DNA from: Hydnum rufescens UP504
Lineage: Eukaryota > Basidiomycota > Agaricomycetes > Cantharellales > Hydnaceae
Assembly: GCA_014904985.1 (NCBI GenBank)
Contig: MU128912.1
Span: 467,368 to 531,367 of the forward strand
DNA: 64,000 bases
Direction: 5' to 3'
In this document: positions 48,226 to 59,688 of the stretch, piece after piece
Position numbering within the stretch: position 1 is the first letter of the stretch
How the letters are laid out: each line of letters opens with the position of its first letter
Notes under the pieces: generated by a model
The model's input: only the letters and a program-made list of their open reading frames with translations
The model's database searches: none
What the model was told of the DNA's origin: nothing
Translations under genes and position numbers: made by a program

Positions 48226-49568
48226 CTATGGAGATGTCAATCCGGCAGATGGGTCTCGCCCTGGTGTAAGGGTTCCAATATGCGAACTGGCGGGTGTTAC
48301 GCGTGGGAGACGTTGATACTTGGGGGAAGCGTTACCCCGAGTAGCTCGGTTGCCAATGTTTTGTCCAAAAAAGATCGAATTCGAAGAGGATCGGAGAGAG
48401 GTCCCGGATGAGTTGTTGGACTCACGGTCCCTTGGTTGTGGAGTGTCCGCAATGGAGGGTCCCTGAGAAAACCGGGTTATGCCACTACTATCGGTGCGCT
48501 GGGGTGCGAAGGGAAGAGAAACGGCCGGAAATGTAGGAGGTGACACTCCCGATTCTAGCGACGATTTCACATCCTCTGATGACGCCATGTCTTTAGGGAT
48601 GTTGGATATGGGAAGGTCCATCAAATTTTGAGCACCGCCACGAAACTGGGGGTCTGTGGCTGTGTTGTTGCGTCTACGCGGCCGATTTCGCATTCTTCGC
48701 CATATGAGGAAGGATATCACCAGGATGACAGGAATGCCGATTAATATTCCCACTAGGGTGATCGCAATTTCCGTCCCCTTCGCTATTCGATCGTTTGCGA
48801 CAGGAATTGCAGTTGGCGGAGGTGTTATTGCGGAAGAGGACGTCGAGAGGGGTAAAATTGCTGAAGACAGAGTCGCAGGTCTGAGGAGAATGAGAGCTTA
48901 CAATGGCTTACAGAGTTGAAATTTTCTGAGAAGCTTACGAAGATGTGATATTGATCAGATCTACGGTAAAGAGATTACCCTCCTGAATGTTGGTAAGAAC
49001 AAGACTGTGCATCCAGGTTGGATCAAGACCTTGCTGCGAGAACAACAAAACCTGTTCTGCAGCTATTTGACCATCGTGTGTCGACTAAGAATGGAATATA
49101 GGTCAGAATAAGAATCATGAGGTGAATGAAACGTATGCACTGTCTGCCCATCCAAAGTAACGTTGTACTGGCCATTGTGAGGACCTCCGATGCCAAAGAC
49201 ATCGACAGAAGTCCCAGTAAAGTTCAGAGATGCAAAATCTCCAGAATCTACATCGCGTAGCGCGATATGTCAGATCCAGCAAATGATCAACGGTTGGAAG
49301 GAGTGCCTGACGATTTGTTCCGTGGAACGAATGAAACTTGTTTGTTATTAAAGGATCAAGATGGTACGCCCATCTCCCAACAAAGGAGACGCTGGTATCG
49401 TCGAAAAGCATATCCCTAGCTTTCGGGGGTATAAATTGAACTGATCGGTATCTGCATGAGGGATAGACTGACGGTAGGAGAATAAAGTCAAAGAATTGGA
49501 GGACCGGCCACCAGAGACAATAGGGATCCAGCAAAGAAGGAGGCCAAGGCGTGAGGAGGATAGATCAT
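48226..49568 (-). CDS. Single-pass membrane protein with galactose-binding-like ectodomain
   Basis: This gene type is common and multi-copy in Agaricomycetes; the function is unknown. A signal-like start (MIYPPHALASFFAGSLLSL, ATG at 49566-49568) precedes WAYHLDPLITNKFHSFHGTN. A beta-sandwich segment follows, DSGDFASLNFTGTSVDVFG then GPHNGQYNVTLDGQTVHTF (about 49120-49235). A Ser/Thr/Pro linker leads to one transmembrane helix (IAITLVGILIGIPVILVISF, about 48700-48770), a basic stop-transfer RRMRNRPRRR, and a Ser-rich cytoplasmic tail to 48226. The join between the signal exon and the first ectodomain exon was not resolved. Confidence 0.7.
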
Positions 49569-49672
49569 ACGATTAAAAGGAAACGAGCCATATATTAGTA
49601 TTGACGTTGACGACGCAGCGCAGTGTGCAATTGCTTCCGGTCGGCCCGCCAAATAATGCAATAATATGCAGT

Positions 49673-51387
49673 ATGTTGAGCCCCCGACCCCCATTATCAG
49701 ACTTGCAAGGCTTGCTAGCCCACTTTTCTGCCAAATACGAATCGTTCGACGCGGCTCTATTCACCGCCATCTTTACATGCCTCGTAGCTGGAGAACGAAA
49801 TCTCATCTTACGTACGTATGAGGAAGACATAACAAAGGTCACGATAGCAGCGGTGAACGTATGTAGTCAAAGTTGTCCTCCGTTGTATTCTTTCATCCAT
49901 GCTCAAGGTGGGGCCGGGGGGCGTACAGATACTCGTCACAATATTTGGACTACCCACACAGCGTGTTCAAGCCAGAAGTAAAGTTCGGGATCCCTCTCTG
50001 TTCCTTCGCTCTCTGTTTCTTGTCTCTCCTTCAGCTACTCCATCTGAACCTGCCCGTCCATCCCTCCACACTAGACGGACAAGCAATGCAAAGCAGTCCA
50101 CCAAGAAGTCCAAGTCCTCTTCTACTACACGAAACTACCAAGAGGATCCACAATCTAGCGGGAGCTCATCATCTCCTCCCACACAGCCATCGTTTGTATT
50201 ACCTGCTAGACCGCTTCGTAATTTGCATTTGCTCCAGCCCTCACAGTCCGATGGCGATGCGTCAACAAGGACTCTGAGACCTCAATCACGACACGGATTC
50301 CCAATTCCTGCTCCCCCACACACTCCAGACTCAGTAATCACAGAATTACCCCGAAATCTCAGTGTGGGCGGGATAAGCGTCGAATCTCATACACGCCTCA
50401 GATCGCCCACGTTGCGGAATAACTCTTTATGGCGCGTCCCGAGGCTGCCCCACGCCCTTGTGCTCTCCAGGCTGGAGCGCGCCCCCTTTGGGACGCAATG
50501 TGCTCTCTCAGAAGTGATGCGGACGCGAAGGATTGTGCTTCCTGACGATTCCGATTCTGATGATGAGGTCAGACCGAGCCAAGCAGGAAGTGACGGAGAA
50601 CAAACTGGTGAGGGAAAAAAGTCGCCTTTTAAAGGTGGCACGGCATGGAATCTGCCTGCGGGTTTTTTTGTCATCTATGTTTGCGATCTTGGTAATGGTC
50701 AAGAACGACCTTCCATTCCATCGTTTCTGGTCAGTCTGTCTCAAACTAATTTTCACTGCCATGCGAATGGATGTTGAGAAGATTTTCCCCAGCTGGATTC
50801 CTTTGCATTCAATGCTCGGATAATGCTCGACCCATCTGCCCTCAGTTCCCCCCCTTGGCCTCTTCGCATTTCAACTCCTCAAATCACTCTTGATGTCTGT
50901 TATTGTTCTCTGACCTTCCTCATTCGTCTTAATCTTATCTCATGATACTTAGGAACTAGATGGCCTTCGTACCCTCGCAGTGCAACAGACGCATATATCC
51001 ATACACCTCCAGAGATATATCACAAATCTTCTTACCGCCGCAAGGCACCATCCCTCCCTTCGGGGCTCACTGATCAGTGCACGTTGTGTAGGTGACATGG
51101 ACGACTTTGTGCGGGCATCACGCGTCGTATTCGGACCTTCTTTCATACCTTCGAGAACACCCGCGGGGGAAGAGAAGCCTCAGACGTTGGACTGTTCCGA
51201 GAAAGATGCGGCACGCGTTATGGCGGGTGTCTTGGGTCATCGACTTTCTGTACGGCGTCACATAGATGGGTTACTGGGATCCATGATCCGCACTGCGGTG
51301 ACAGTTGATGGACAACCTGAACCTCGTAATGTTCCGCCTCGAGAGACTGTAAATAGTACGTTGGCGCAGATCTTATCTCAAGTGTAA
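49673..51387 (+). CDS. Magnesium-chelatase-like (AAA+-related) fungal protein
   Basis: The protein resembles fungal members of a magnesium-chelatase-like group of unknown role. The start MLSPRPPLSDLQGLLAHFSA is at 49673, followed by an intron and VGPGGVQILVTIFGLPTQ. The middle is low in conservation. The recognisable core is HALVLSRLERAPFGTQCAL with TRRIVLPDDSDSDDE (about 50450-50570), then AWNLPAGFFVIYVCDLGNG and, across an intron, LDSFAFNARIMLDP. The C-terminal helical part reads QQTHISIHLQRYITNLLTAA and SVRRHIDGLLGSMIRTAV, with a stop at 51385-51387. I see no Walker A P-loop, so ATP hydrolysis cannot be assumed. The frame between about 49980 and 50400 is uncertain. Confidence 0.65.
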
Positions 51388-52289
51388 GGGACTCAGTTGT
51401 ACCGAGCCTGCCCTAGAGGTTTAGTGTGATTGGGCCCTCCAAATTACTGTATTCAGGAAAGTGGGAGGATGGCGAGGCCGGGTGTTGGGGTGTGAGTTAA
51501 TCGAATTGGCCTATGAGAGTGTTTCATCAAATCTGCGCTTCATGGTGTCGTTAGTAGCAGTGGGCGTGTGTCGTTATCATTGTCTGTTTAAGAGCTTTCT
51601 GGATTTCGGGGGTATTTGACATTGTGTACAGTCAGACGAGGGGGGTAGCATTATTGGGGGATCACGGGAATGGGTGAATATCTGAGATGTAAGAAAAGGG
51701 GTTCTCCCACCGTTTTGGAGTACCAGCCCTGGTGATTTTCTCGGCGATTCTCATTGAGATATTCTTCGACTCAGAGGGGCTGTGACAGGTTGTGTACAAG
51801 GGTGTTGTATTTGCTGGAAGATTCGCTGTGCAGCCGCGGGGAGAAGGACGTCTCGAGGGCCCTGGACGGTTAGGCGTGCGAGGTGTTATGGGTTGTTGAC
51901 ATCCATTTATGCATATGGATCGGGTCCCGCCTATTACTTTGTGCGGGTGTTTTCCTTTTCGCAGTGGATTGGCAGGCTGAATCTGGAAGAGGGCTTTTGA
52001 GGATTGGCTTGTCCTGAGACTGTTCATGGAGCAGGGACGCGGTGCGATGCGGGGGCCCCCGGGCTGGCATATACTGGTCGATTGATGCCAGGGATTTGAG
52101 AACATCGATGCAGGAGGGGGAAGTGTGGTTTGTGGGATTGGGAAGGTGTGGGGTGGAAATGGTAGGGGGATTCGAGGCTTGCTTTCGATTTGGAGGGACC
52201 AGCGCGGTCACGTGGGAAATAGGAATGCACGGTGCGGGAAAGTGTTCGATCAAACTCGATTATTTCAGAACTTTTAGATTTGAAGACGC
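51388..52289. other. Spacer between chelatase-like and kinase genes
   Basis: No supported gene. Minus-strand open frames at 51662-52105 and 51870-52253 are proline/serine-rich without family features. They are probably G-rich-strand artefacts in the kinase 3' region. Confidence 0.4.
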
Positions 52290-53781
52290 CTAGTAGATAG
52301 CATGGTAAGCACAGTAACAAACCCAGCAATTCCATGCATTCATCATCCAGTCGTGAACTTGCAAGTCTACAACCAAGGGGCGTTGATCGGGATCTAGTCG
52401 AAGACAATCTCGAATAAACTTGGCTGCAGGCAAAATATCCTTTTCGGGGAAGACTTTATACGCTGCAATCAAGTTTTCGAGACTCATTGGCACCAGTGCA
52501 TCGATTCGCAAAAGATTCCCTATCAGTCCAATCAGTCTCGGGTCCTGACGCCTTTGACGGAAGGATCTCACCTGCAGCATCGAAATAATTGTTTCGCGCT
52601 TCCGACCGATCCAACAAAGCCGGGCTAAATGCGTCTCCGGTGATTTCCATCATTTTCGCCAAATAGTCATCTTCGCGACGCCAGCCGGAGCCACCAACGG
52701 GGCTGAACAACCAATGGCCTGTAAGCAGTTCGAAGGTCTGGCAGTCGTAGTGAGATGACCAATTATATGGGGCTGCAGATGCGGATCGTACGGACCAGGC
52801 AACCAATCGACCAGACGTCTACTTTGGCGTCAAAGGGTGCCCTTAAGATCACTTCGGGGGCGCGAAGAGCATAGGGACTGATGTCTTTAGTTGTAGGAAC
52901 TCTGCCGACCCATTGGGCTGTTGAAAGGAAATGATACAGGAGGTATCGATGTCCAAAGTGACGAAAAGGACGCACCATGACCAAAATCCCCAAGAGCTAC
53001 ATTTAGAATTTCAGTGTGAGATCGGGGAGCGTCAAACCGATAGCCTGAAGGGATTGACTGCGAAGCAAGGGTCCAATATCGTTGCCCGTTAAGCTCGACT
53101 TCCTCACTCCCATCGGCTATTCCGTCGCTATTGAGGATCTTTTCTATGCCTTCATTGTCATCGGATACGCTGAAGAAGATATTTCCTGGCTTAATATCTA
53201 TTGGGTGAAATTGGTTCTCATTAGCTAGAGATCTCGAGATGTATCATCGGTATACCTGTGGATTATGCCAAGGTCATGGAGCTGCTCCAAGGCCTCCAGC
53301 GTGATTGCAACAACAATTTTAGTCATGTGAAGTGTGAGGTGTTTTCTGGGAGCTGCTCGTCGGAAAGTGCCAACATCAATTCCGAGTCCATGCATCACTA
53401 AACAGAGGTGGTCGCCATGTGGGCCTCTTTCCTCGAAGTGCTCAACGAAGTGCGGGAGGTAACTGCCTTCGGCTTCTTTTTTGATGGTCTCCATGAGCTC
53501 ACGCAAGAGACCCTCACGATGGCCCCTAGTCGCTTCAGCAGTCATGCCCCCTGCGCGCATTCAATTGAGTGACTTCCTACGCAGACGGATGACCCATACT
53601 GCAGCTGAGGTGTTGAGAGACGTGTGAGCCACACCGAGGAATACCGACCCCATCCAAGTTTCCGAACGATTTGATAGTAACCGTTCAAAAGACCACCAGA
53701 TTCAGCGGGAAAGTAGCCAAAGCCTTCGTCTGCCGAGAGGATGAGGTCCTCTTCGATCAGAGATGTACGTGGGAGAGTCAT
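52290..53781 (-). CDS. SRPK-like protein kinase with damaged catalytic motifs
   Basis: SR-protein kinases phosphorylate RS domains; fungi have many SRPK-like paralogues of unknown role. The start is at 53779-53781. The glycine loop is NGYYQIVRKLGWGRYSSVWL. The joined exon continues with MTAEATRGHREGLLREL. The VAVK-type beta-3 lysine expected between these two blocks is not readable in any frame. Then come HLCLVMHGLGIDVGTF, LEALEQLHDLGIIHR, DIKPGNIFFSVSDDNE, VALGDFGH, and across an intron AQWVGRVPTTKDISPYALRA. PEVIL, DAKVDVWSIGCLTFELLTG and FIRDCLRLDPDQRP follow, with a stop at 52290-52292. The splice between IIHR and DIKPGN is one base out of phase with the only good donor. It could be a pseudokinase, a decaying paralogue or a base error. 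Confidence 0.7.
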
Positions 53782-54506
53782 AGATCAAGGATCGATGGGC
53801 GAGGATTCCAAAGTAATGCCTGAAGAACACTCGTGGAGCGGGATTCAGTCACGCGTCCCTTGTCGTCATCCACGCTCGAGGGAGACCTTCAATTTCTTTA
53901 GTTTTTTTGCAATGAATATGCTTGACGTGGGCATCCAACAGTTCGTACTTGGGTTTCTAGCCACACAGAGGCGGCTGCCGATGCTGAAGTGCGAGAGGCT
54001 AAATGTCGATCATAGCCTGATTTCTTAAGGCAAGAAATCTGCGCTTAGGACCCGAGGTCTCTCGCCAACTGGGATGCTCCAAGGTCTTTGCCTTCTGCTA
54101 CTAATCTGTAGCCCCCAGTTAATGATTCATTCCAGTTCCCTTTCAGTCCCGATGCTTGTCCAAAGCTCTGCAATCTACTGCACAAAATTATAATTGCTTT
54201 GGCCTTGGGTTTTTGCATAGTGGAAGCAGCTGGATAACTCTGCAGAACCAGGGATTAATATTATTTCTTTTCAAGGAATGTACTCATACTGAAGTCTGAT
54301 TGCTCTCCCCTTTTCATTCTTTTTGGCAGGGATGGTCAAATTATACAAAGAAGTGCAATTACCCGAAGAATTGAACAAGACTGGGTTGAGCAGGCCTTGT
54401 CCAGACATGGGTGATGTCAAGTCAAGATTTCTCAACCAAGTTGCTCCATTTCTGCGAGGCATCCCTGAATTCGTTAGCGGAAATTGTTTTCGGTAGCCAA
54501 TTGCAT
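53782..54506. other. Spacer between the kinase and IBA57
   Basis: No gene recognised. An open frame at 54271-54510 (-) overlaps the end of IBA57 and probably lies in its 3' untranslated region. Confidence 0.4.
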
Positions 54507-56057
54507 TCATTGAGGTAAGGAGGGTCCGACTTCAGAGACTGGTCGTTTGGGCCACCACACGGGCCTCTTTACTTCTACGTCCCACACGTCCCCGTCATCC
54601 CCTTCCACACTCAGGGCCATCTCACCTTGCTCATACAAATCGACATGGTCCAATCGGAGAACGCCCAGTGCCGTATCGCCCATTCGGGACAGCACTGTCC
54701 CACGCGTTTTGATGTAGGACGAGTCTTGGCCTGCGGCCTCACGTCGGGCTCGCGCACGCTTTGAGATTGTGAGAAACCTTTCAGCGATTTCGACGCCTTT
54801 GGGCGTGCGCGTCGCTTTGATACTGGCATGCGGAGGCACGACGGAAGATGTCCTGACATTTCGCTAGTAAGCAAAACACAATTGTCACAAAATAGTATTG
54901 GGACGCACCCAGCCCGCGGAACGAGTGATATGGGAAACACACGCTTACGAATGATCCCCGTATAGTACGTTCTTACAGTCAATTCTTGACCGACGTAGCA
55001 TCCCTTCCGAAAATCGACTTGTGTGACCAAAGTTCGGACCCGTCAGAAGATGAAGATGTGATAACTAAGAGACCAACTCAACTTCCACCCATCATTTCAA
55101 TATTCCGTTCCATGGGCAAGGCATCCGCATTGTCAAACGCCCCCTCGGGAACGCCATTAGCAATACGATGGATGTTGTATTCTTCCTTTCCCACGAACTG
55201 ATATTCCGCTGGCAAGACGGCTGTCAATCCAGGTAGAGCATTAGCTCAATCATGTAATGTCCATCCAAGAGATGCTCTACTTGAGGATGCATACCTTCCT
55301 CGCTAACAGGCCACAGGATCCTCCGACCCATTCCAAATACCCTACGGTCCCATTGCCCAGTCCCAATACCCTTCGTGACGGTGTCGTCAATATCGTTGTC
55401 GAGCACTTTACCGTCCCTCCACTTGGGTTCTATAGTATTGCTTCGGGGATTCCAAGTCCATTCCTGAAATGACACCTCTCTTTTTCTATCATCCTTTTCT
55501 TCAGTTTCCCCACCCCACACCGCAAATACTCGCCACTCGTCCGAGACATCTTTCACTTTGACTTTTGAACGAAGCACAAATCGCTTCAGGAGCACGGGCA
55601 ACTCTGGGAAAGGATCGTGATGGTGGGCGGGTGTTGAGCGGGGAATTGAGCGAGGATCGAACTCTACGAGATACCCTGGTTCGGTAGGATGTGGGTGAAA
55701 GAATACATCGTATAGTATCCGACCCTAATGCACGCGAAAGAATGTTATTCACCATAATCTATACAAGATCTGGAGAATGAATCCCACATATCGATTTAAG
55801 AATGTAGAGTAGAATCCTTTATACTTCTCTTCTGCAGGACTCACTTTTGTAGCAAGCAGGCCATTAAGGTACGTCGATAGATTTGGCTCAGTGCCTGTTA
55901 TAGAGACTACAGCTCGGTGAGGGACAGGAGAATATCGAGGGCCTGGCTTAGCCGTAGACGAATTTCCACGCCTGATGCACGTATGTGACGCATAGCTACG
56001 AGGTTGACAGATACCACAGGAAAGTGGGAACGAGAGTCGTCGCATGAGCTTAATCAA
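54507..56057 (-). CDS. IBA57: IBA57-type mitochondrial iron-sulfur assembly factor (GcvT/CAF17 family)
   Basis: IBA57 works with ISA1/ISA2 to mature mitochondrial 4Fe-4S proteins. The N-terminus (ATG at 56057, or the in-frame [19 protein letters not shown] 12 bases later) is Arg/Ser-rich like a matrix targeting signal. [20 protein letters not shown] follows, then across an intron [20 protein letters not shown]. The family signature is [19 protein letters not shown] (about 54950-55015), holding the Cys and GQE residues typical of this group. The tail reads [18 protein letters not shown], with a stop at 54507-54509. Introns near 55750-55815, 55225-55300, 55015-55085 and 54840-54900 all keep frame. 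Confidence 0.92.
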
Positions 56058-56087
56058 ATCCGGGAACTGCCAGTCACCACTCCCAAC
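56058..56087. promoter_or_regulatory. Very short divergent promoter between IBA57 and COA5
   Basis: The two start codons face apart with about 30 bp between them (42 bp if IBA57 starts at its fifth codon). Each leader must overlap the other's coding or control region. Confidence 0.6.
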
Positions 56088-56531
56088 ATGTCGGCAGAAA
56101 TTAGTTCACCTGTGTACACGCCTATTTCATCGTCAGGAGGTGGTGGGGGCGTTTGCGATCCATTGCTCGCCAGTCTGAAAGACTGTTTATTGCGAAGTGA
56201 CTGCGTTCTCAAGGGAAATCATCTTCCTTCCGCCTGCCTTAAAGAACACTTCAACGAGCTGCCTCTCCCATGCCAACATCTCCGACAAGCGCTGTTTGAC
56301 TGCAAACGTGCTAAAGTGCGCTCTTTTTGAATATCACTGGCCGATTGCGAGTTGTGTTAATTGACGTATGGTTCATCATAGCTTGATATGCGCAAACGGT
56401 TTCGTGGTAATTCAGCAGCGATGGCGAGCGCCAAAGTTCCCAATATGCCCCCGCCTGTGCAATCGGAATCAACACCGTCTCCTTCAACTGTCGATGCAGG
56501 AATCATTGATAACGGACGCATGCCTCGGTGA
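56088..56531 (+). CDS. PET191: COA5/PET191-type cytochrome c oxidase assembly factor
   Basis: This twin CX9C-type intermembrane-space protein is needed for assembly of complex IV. The start MSAEISSPVYTPISSSGG is at 56088. An in-frame ATG at 56004 lies inside IBA57 and is less likely. The conserved core reads CDPLLASLKDCLLRSDC, LPSACLKEHF and QHLRQALFDCKRAK. An intron of about 65 bp ends in CATAG, and exon 2 gives LDMRKRFRGNSAAMASAK. RKRFRG is the typical end of the family core. A Pro/Ser-rich tail ends at 56529-56531. Compared with human COA5, an extra LPLPC insert adds a cysteine between CLKE and LRQALF. Confidence 0.92.
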
Positions 56532-57304
56532 CCTGCCTGCAGCATGTATGTATCTTACTAAAGCTAGTCCAAGGCAACCACTTCGTCTAAACTGTGACCC
56601 AAGATATTTGCACAATCTCATGATACAGTCAATCGATAGACTCCGACGATTACTGATCCAAGGGGTGCAAAGCCAACTAGTGATTGGCAATGATAAACGA
56701 CGGCAGAGGCCCAGTATATATACAATTGCCACGCTCACCGCGGCCCTAAGCTTTACTTCAGTGTTGCGCTTCCGCGCGGACGCTGCATTAAAATTAGTGA
56801 GTGTCGCCTACACGCTGCACGCACTGGAGTAGGCGAGCTAGTCCCACCTCATCTTCCGATGCCGAACGCATTGTTCTCGCTCATAGATGTGGGTGTTTAT
56901 TGTTAGCTTTTGCTGGTGATTCCATCTGGGCTCCGACCTGCAACTAGTGATCTTACGTCCCATACGCAAAGCAAAACATACTAGTTGGTGCCGGCTCCAG
57001 TTTGCGGCTTGTTCCACGGGGATTATTGCTCTCTGACGCTGACGTGCAGCAATAGATGACCCGGTGAACATGTCCTTTACCGCACCCCCCTAAATCAGAC
57101 GCCATTTAGAAACGGAGTGCGCCCGACTGACTATTAAGATGCATCCCGCATAGAATAGCTGCCTCGCAGATACCGCCCATCTGGCTACTTCCCATCATTC
57201 AAGAAAGCGTGTCAAGGATACGGGAGTGAGGATACGGTGCCTTCGACTATGCATAGTACCAAATACATCAGCACGAAAGGAGAATATCGGTGATTCACAA
57301 CCTT
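56532..57304. other. Spacer downstream of COA5
   Basis: No gene recognised. Several short open frames on both strands (for example 56838-57071) lack start context and family features. Confidence 0.4.
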
Positions 57305-58366
57305 CTAAAAAACCAGGAATTGAGGGGGTTTTATTATCCAACATCCAGCATCGTCTCGCCCATACGTATGGGATGTTTCGGGGAAACGTCCCCGAACATC
57401 AACTCTTTGCAAAGACTTGAAACGATGGGCGCATGCCAAAAACCTCTCAAAGAAGCGTGGATCGCGATCTCCTGAAAGTTCCAGGAGCACCAAATCAGAC
57501 AATGAAGTCAGGACGTCCAACAGCTCGGCATCATCCAGTTCGTTGCTGGGGTGATTTATAGCAAGGGATTGAAGCCGGGGAAGGTGGCCTATCACTGATG
57601 GGAAGATGTCCGGTGTCTGACAGATGTGGACGCGCAAGTGGAGGAGGTCGGCCGTCGAAGAGCGTATATTCTCTAAAAGGATCCCACATTCACCGTTCTC
57701 CATTATCGCCACTGTCAAATTAGTTACGGGACAGGCCCGGAGAATGCTACTATGTTCTACACGACCGAGCTGGACGGTCTCCAGGAAAGGGAGAGGAAGG
57801 GGCGGTGATTTCGGCGACAGGTGAAATCCTCTTGCATAGTGATCCCATTTAAGCGATTTAATGGTCGGTCGACTCCGCCAGAAATTGTGATCCTTCATGA
57901 TCGCCCGGCCCATTGGTTCACTGAGGATGATGTGATCCAGACGCGGAGCTACGCCGTAGATCCCAAACGAATCGAGGACCAGTTTGCAAGGAGTACGGCG
58001 GAAAACATCGAGTCTGATGGAGGAGAGGTTGGTAGCGAGCCGGAGACTAGAGAAGAGCTCCCGGATGACCACTTCTGCTTCTTTGCGCGTCCCCAGTGAG
58101 CCTTCAAGCCCCAGGCAAAGATCGCGAAGATGCTGTGCGCGGTTCTCTCGCGAGATGATAGAGGCTGCCGTCCGGAGATGTGTCCACAAATTATGGGGGC
58201 CTTCGAGGTCATAGGTTTGGATGGAGATGGTCCTCCAAAGACGTTTGCTGACCTCATGATGAAGGTCACGACTGACGAGACCAATCTCCTTGAGGGTTTC
58301 GAACTCGACATGTTCGATGATCACACATAACACATCGTAAGGGATCGGGAATGACAGGGGAACCAT
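57305..58366 (-). CDS. F-box-like protein, single exon
   Basis: F-box proteins link substrates to SCF ubiquitin ligases through SKP1. The 353-residue frame starts at 58364-58366. The N-terminus reads FPIPYDVLCVIIEHVEFETL and then IGLVSRDLHHEVSKRLWRTI, a good F-box-like helix set (residues about 5-50). The rest has irregular leucine-rich segments (LRDLCLGLEGS, LSSIRLDVF, LRVHICQTPDIF, LVLLELSG) as in large Agaricomycete F-box families. No intron is needed. The substrate cannot be predicted. Confidence 0.78.
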   Translation of the reverse strand: MVPLSFPIPYDVLCVIIEHVEFETLKEIGLVSRDLHHEVSKRLWRTISIQTYDLEGPHNLWTHLRTAASIISRENRAQHLRDLCLGLEGSLGTRKEAEVVIRELFSSLRLATNLSSIRLDVFRRTPCKLVLDSFGIYGVAPRLDHIILSEPMGRAIMKDHNFWRSRPTIKSLKWDHYARGFHLSPKSPPLPLPFLETVQLGRVEHSSILRACPVTNLTVAIMENGECGILLENIRSSTADLLHLRVHICQTPDIFPSVIGHLPRLQSLAINHPSNELDDAELLDVLTSLSDLVLLELSGDRDPRFFERFLACAHRFKSLQRVDVRGRFPETSHTYGRDDAGCWIIKPPQFLVF

Positions 58367-59688
58367 CTCCTAGTTATGGAGACAACACATCAAGACTGCA
58401 TGTTTCATGACCAAGGCCATCAATATTTACGAACTACGCTCAAGGACCTGGTGGCAAAGACTTGACCTGAAGTCGGCTTATTGCTATTTCGGAAATAGTT
58501 GGCCAAAGTTGTTTCCGAAAAAAATTGCCAAAAATGACATGAAAATTGTAACACCCTTTATGCTGCCAATATAGACCCATTTGCTTCGAAAACAGATGCG
58601 TTGGACTCGCGTGATTGTCTTCTACCTTATGAACCTAAGTATGAGGCATTCCGGCTTGTTTTGCTGTTTTTGCAGGCTCAGGCCTGTAACCTCTCCACTG
58701 TTCCCAATTCAACTCAGAATCCTTTCATTTTTTAATATGTTGTTCCTGTGCTCATAGTTGAGCAAAATCTACAATATCAGAATTTTAGGAATTTATTTCA
58801 TATTTTAGTGAAGTGAGAGATTCCGATGACTGGTTGTCCTGACTGCTCTGACCATTTTGACCCTACATCTTCATCAGTGACTCAAAAGCCATGACTTGAG
58901 GGAAAAGGTGGTCTGATGACACATGTGCAATCATAGTGTTCATGTCCAACTCCATGTCAGTGAAGGATATTGCCAAAGCCACAAAGGTTCCACTGCATTG
59001 TGGAAGATAAAAACACCCAGTATCAGAAAGTGAAAAATCATACCACTTCCAGCCTTTGGACAATCACATGACCAATTACAAAAATAATTATGGCTATGCA
59101 CAGAAACCAAATTCATTCTATAACTCCATCAGTTTTAATCAGAAATGTTTGCCCATATAATTCTTGGAAAGCTATGATTCACACCTTTTGAACAGTACCA
59201 AACACAAGTTGAACAGACCAAAACTGCACTCTCCAGACTGATTTTACTGTTGAGATTTGAATTTTCCAGTACTATGTGTTATCACCATCATTGCTGGCAC
59301 CATGTTATTGCCATTTCCCTTCTACATCCCTCATTTCTCATTTGATTGGGCCCATATTTCACACATAGATGTAGGCTGTATATATGGAAGGCCCAGTGCA
59401 AAAAATCTGCCAAAAATTGTTGAACTGTGTCTTTTTGTATTACTTTAACCTTTAAGAATGCCAGAATTAAGTGATTGTTAAGCACTCAAAATGCTTCTGT
59501 GAAATATCTAGAGCAATCCCTGGACTAAAACTGTCTTGGGGCTATTGTCTATGTTTCTGGGAAGCTATAGGCCAAATATCAGCTTTCTGGGAGGGCACTA
59601 GCCTGTGTAAAGGGCACCTGAATATGGGTGTCTAGATCTAATTTAGCAAGCATGTAAATCAACTACTTTTCAAACTCTGCCCACCTTC
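58367..59688. other. AT-rich, CpG-poor flank of the pogo element
   Basis: CpG becomes rare from about 58,500. I found no supported gene. The stretch near 59120-59265 resembles the non-coding DNA at about 62440-62560 in the same direction (shared GAACAGACCAAAACTG-type core). Terminal inverted repeats of the transposon could not be identified. Confidence 0.45.

Noticed and set aside
51662..52253. Minus-strand Pro/Ser-rich open frames after the kinase
   Set aside because: No start context, no splice link to the kinase and no family feature. They follow from G-rich composition of the plus strand.
56004..56087. N-terminal extension of COA5 starting [12 protein letters not shown]
   Set aside because: It would overlap the IBA57 coding exon on the other strand. 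The next ATG (56088) gives the usual family length.
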